Source: an uncultured Carnobacterium sp. | GTDB lineage: Bacteria; Bacillota; Bacilli; Lactobacillales; Aerococcaceae | Direction: 5' to 3' | Assembly: GCA_937976325.1 (NCBI GenBank) | Contig: CALJSD010000050.1 | Location: forward strand, 1 to 13,441 | Length of the DNA stretch: 13,441 nt | Shown here: positions 11,551 through 13,441 of the stretch, in pieces | How positions within the stretch are numbered: position 1 is the first letter of the stretch | How the letters are laid out: each line of letters begins with the position of its first letter | Notes under the pieces: model-generated | Database searches by the model: none | Told to the model about the DNA's origin: nothing | What the model saw: the letters and a program-made list of their open reading frames with translations, nothing else | Program-made: the position numbers and the translations under genes

Positions 11551-12303
11551 CTACCAAAGAATTTCGCATTGAGCGCCTACCGTATCTTGGAATGATTCGA
11601 CAGGAGCTTGATTGGTCACGATACAATCAATCGCGTTATAATTCGATAGTTTAAAGTAATGACTTGTATTGAATTTCGAGTGGTCCGCAAGTAGTACGGC
11701 CACATCGGAATTCGCAATCATCTGTTGTTTAAAGAGTGCCTGACTGTGATTGGCCTCGTAAGCAGCAAAGCGGTCGAGACCACGGCAACTCATAAAACAA
11801 ATATCTGCATGGAAGTTATTGATAAAACTCGTCGCAAAATCTCCCAAAGCCGAGTTTGTTCCATAGCCGATATGTCCTCCGCAAAAGAACAAGGTAATGT
11901 TTTCATAATTGTTCAACCTACGTGCGATTTCAATCCCGTTTGTAATGACACGTAAATTTTGAAGTGTTCCTAAGTGAGGTGCGAGTGCGGCACACGTGGA
12001 TGAACTGTCGATAAAAATCGATTGGTTATCCGTTAAGAAAGTGGAGGCCGTTTCCGCTATTTGTTGTTTCCCTTGAGTTTCTTCATGACTTCTGCTGTCG
12101 TAAGCGTATTCAATATTGTTTGTAGTAACAAGTCGAACTTCGCCATGAGATCGAATGATCTTTCCTTCTTTTTCCAGTTTAATCAGGTCACGCCTCAATG
12201 TAGAGGTGGAGCAATACATCAACGCTTCCAATTGGAAGGTTGAGATAATCTTCCTTTTCGCGAGAATGTCCATAATACGAGACATTCGCTCGAAGCATAC
12301 CAT
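11551..12303 (-). CDS. DeoR-family transcriptional regulator of the fucose genes
   Basis: This gene encodes 250 residues from ATG 12301-12303, with AGGGGG 7 bp upstream. The open frame continues upstream but would run through the promoter. Residues 4-58 form the DeoR winged helix-turn-helix (RMSRIMDILAKRKIISTFQL, then STSTLRRDLIKLEKEGKIIR). Residues 80-235 form the sugar-phosphate-sensing domain with family motifs IFIDSSST, VITNGIEIA and FFCGGHIG. DeoR regulators usually repress sugar genes and respond to a phosphorylated intermediate; here L-fuculose-1-phosphate is a reasonable guess. It is transcribed away from the fucose aldolase/isomerase genes, and its own promoter overlaps repeated TGTTCA motifs, which suggests autoregulation. 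The symbol fucR would be by context only. Confidence 0.9.
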   Translation of the reverse strand: MVCFERMSRIMDILAKRKIISTFQLEALMYCSTSTLRRDLIKLEKEGKIIRSHGEVRLVTTNNIEYAYDSRSHEETQGKQQIAETASTFLTDNQSIFIDSSSTCAALAPHLGTLQNLRVITNGIEIARRLNNYENITLFFCGGHIGYGTNSALGDFATSFINNFHADICFMSCRGLDRFAAYEANHSQALFKQQMIANSDVAVLLADHSKFNTSHYFKLSNYNAIDCIVTNQAPVESFQDTVGAQCEILW

Positions 12304-12318
12304 AATAAAACCCCCTAG

Positions 12319-12374
12319 TGAACGTTTTTGAACATTTCTGAACAAATTATAGCACAATTCCTGAAGGTTGTTCA
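12319..12374. promoter_or_regulatory. fucR promoter and putative operator array
   Basis: On the minus strand an extended -10 (TG-C-TATAAT, near 12346-12354) is followed by three TGTTCA or CGTTCA units. Their complement TGAAC starts at 12319, 12329 and 12339, exactly 10 bp apart, one helical turn. A fourth motif, TGAA-5-TTCA (12362-12374), lies upstream toward the fucA promoter. GTTCA/TGAAC half-sites are typical of DeoR-family operators. Confidence 0.7.
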
Positions 12375-12390
12375 ATAGTGTTTCCACGTA

Positions 12391-12419
12391 TTGTATCCGC
12401 TTTCTTACGTTGATATTAT
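12391..12419 (+). promoter_or_regulatory. Promoter of the fucA-fucI operon
   Basis: TTGTAT (12391-12396) lies 17 bp before TATTAT (12414-12419), which is preceded by TG in the extended -10 position. Transcription would start near 12427, about 15 bp before the fucA ATG. I see no clear catabolite-response element. Confidence 0.65.
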
Positions 12420-12441
12420 AGAACCAGAAAGGGATGATACT

Positions 12442-13164
12442 ATGACTTTTGATGAACAAGTAGTACGCGAACAAATTTGTGACGTGTGTCATAAAATGTG
12501 GCAACTAGGATGGGTTGCTGCTAATGACGGAAACGTTTCAGTTCGTATTGATGAGGATACCATCATCGCAACACCAACAGGTATCAGTAAGAGTTTTATC
12601 ACTCCTGAAAAACTCGTTAAATTAAATATGAAAGGAGAAGTGATTGAAGCCAACGAAGGTTTCCGTCCTTCAAGCGAAATTAAAATGCATATTCGCTGCT
12701 ATGAAGAACGCGACGATGTGAGAGCTGTTGTTCACGCTCATCCACCAATTGCAACTGGATTCACATTAGCACATATTCCATTAGATACTTATTCACTAAT
12801 TGAAAGTGCGATTGTTATCGGTTCAATCCCAATTACACCATTCGGGGTTCCTTCAACAATGGAAGTTCCAGATGCAATTACACCATACTTACAAGAACAC
12901 GACGTGATGTTACTTGAAAATCATGGTGCATTAACAGTGGGTAGTGATGTGATTACAGCTTACTACAGAATGGAAACATTAGAACTCGTGGCTAAATCAA
13001 CATTCCACGGAAGAATGTTATTACTAACAAAAGGCATTGAAGAAGAAGAAATCTCAAGAGAAAAATTAGAGCAAATGTTCAAGATGCGCGAAAACTACAA
13101 AGTAACAGGACGTCACCCAGGATACAAGAAATACAATCCTGACGGAACTGTTCGTGAAGTGTAG
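12442..13164 (+). CDS. fucA: L-fuculose-phosphate aldolase (class II)
   Basis: This 240-residue class II aldolase cleaves L-fuculose-1-phosphate to dihydroxyacetone phosphate and L-lactaldehyde. Motifs in order: GNVSVR (30-35) and TPTG (44-47) for phosphate binding, SSE (77-79) with the catalytic Glu79, HAH (98-100) and His161 (ENHGAL), which together give the three zinc ligands. ATG 12442 has AAAGGGA about 8 bp upstream. The frame continues upstream across the promoter, so earlier starts are rejected. The product is about 25 residues longer than E. coli FucA, with a charged C-terminal tail (HPGYKKYNPDGTVREV). Co-transcription with fucI, 18 bp downstream, supports the fuculose assignment over ribulose- or rhamnulose-phosphate relatives. 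Confidence 0.9.
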   Translation: MTFDEQVVREQICDVCHKMWQLGWVAANDGNVSVRIDEDTIIATPTGISKSFITPEKLVKLNMKGEVIEANEGFRPSSEIKMHIRCYEERDDVRAVVHAHPPIATGFTLAHIPLDTYSLIESAIVIGSIPITPFGVPSTMEVPDAITPYLQEHDVMLLENHGALTVGSDVITAYYRMETLELVAKSTFHGRMLLLTKGIEEEEISREKLEQMFKMRENYKVTGRHPGYKKYNPDGTVREV

Positions 13165-13182
13165 AAAATAGGAGGAATAAAA

Positions 13183-13441
13183 ATGATTCAACATCCACGT
13201 ATTGGAATTCGCCCAACTATTGACGGTCGTCGCCAAGGAGTTCGCGAATCGTTAGAAGTTCAAACAATGAATATGGCGAAGAGTGTAGCTGCTTTAATCG
13301 AGTCTACATTGAAATATCCTGATGGACAACCAGTTGAATGTGTGATCTCACCATCAACAATTGGTCGTGTACCAGAAGCAGCAGCATCTCACGAATTATT
13401 CAAGAAATCAAACGTGTGTGCAACAATTACTGTAACACCTT
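13183..13441 (+). CDS. fucI: L-fucose isomerase, N-terminal part
   Basis: The first 86 codons are in the window; the gene runs past the edge. L-fucose isomerase converts L-fucose to L-fuculose in the cytoplasm, the first step of fucose use. The N-terminus closely follows E. coli FucI as I remember it: the same order of PKIGIRP-like start, IDGRR.GVRESLE.QTMNMAK, then VECVIS, then EAAA and ATITVTP. GGAGG lies 8 bp before the ATG. It is the second gene of the operon after fucA; the fuculokinase that must act between the two enzymes is not in the window and is probably further downstream. Confidence 0.95.
   Translation, partial: MIQHPRIGIRPTIDGRRQGVRESLEVQTMNMAKSVAALIESTLKYPDGQPVECVISPSTIGRVPEAAASHELFKKSNVCATITVTP

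Noticed and set aside
11725..12243. Plus-strand ORFs opposite the DeoR regulator
   Set aside because: They lack ribosome binding sites and recognisable content and lie antisense to a clear DeoR gene.
12304..12504. N-terminal extension of the DeoR regulator
   Set aside because: The open frame continues 67 codons upstream, but this covers the promoter and operator and the start of fucA; DeoR proteins begin at the helix-turn-helix.

Overview
The window reads as a low-GC Gram-positive chromosome of the order Lactobacillales. Strong purine-rich ribosome binding sites, extended -10 promoters (TGnTATAAT), short intergenic gaps, a class A sortase, a short-chain flavodoxin, a TrpXYZ-type ABC transporter, PepF and fucose genes all point that way. 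A Granulicatella/Carnobacteriaceae-like host is my guess and cannot be proven from the sequence alone.

Layout. (1) 1-408: the end of a phage-type helix-turn-helix gene and a small coiled-coil gene, probably the edge of a prophage or other element. They abut (2) a class A sortase (to 1105) whose membrane anchor is encoded in frame but has no usable start codon. (3) 1147-2031, minus strand: a CDF metal exporter with an N-D/D-D metal site typical of manganese exporters. (4) 2037-2631: no convincing gene. It holds a large inverted repeat around a strong hairpin, a tandem copy of the same repeat and an orphan terminator. (5) 2632-3370: a flavodoxin and a small excisionase-like DNA-binding protein. 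(6) 3582-6781: a promoter, a 17-residue leader peptide with one Trp codon, a leader RNA with competing stems and two terminators, then substrate-binding protein, permease and ATPase genes (trpX-trpY-trpZ type). (7) 6835-8694: a ClC chloride transporter with a C-terminal RCK-type domain, then a small membrane/coiled-coil protein. (8) 8774-9499, minus strand: an N-formylglutamate amidohydrolase-like enzyme ending inside a perfect 40-bp palindrome. (9) 9592-11400: oligoendopeptidase F. (10) 11551-13441: a divergent fucose locus, with a DeoR-family regulator on the minus strand and L-fuculose-phosphate aldolase plus the start of L-fucose isomerase on the plus strand.

The most interesting region is the leader of the ABC transporter operon. 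A consensus sigma-A promoter drives a short peptide (MAHLSIVLELNTRWQSH). Its stop codon lies inside an 8-nt sequence that is repeated downstream, and both copies can pair with the same third segment. Two terminator hairpins follow, the second with six T's, before the trpX ribosome binding site. No T-box motif is visible. This looks like peptide-dependent transcription attenuation of a probable tryptophan uptake operon, with the ribosome rather than uncharged tRNA binding as the sensor; that mechanism is inferred. In the fucose locus, the regulator's promoter carries three TGTTCA units spaced exactly 10 bp apart, consistent with autoregulation.
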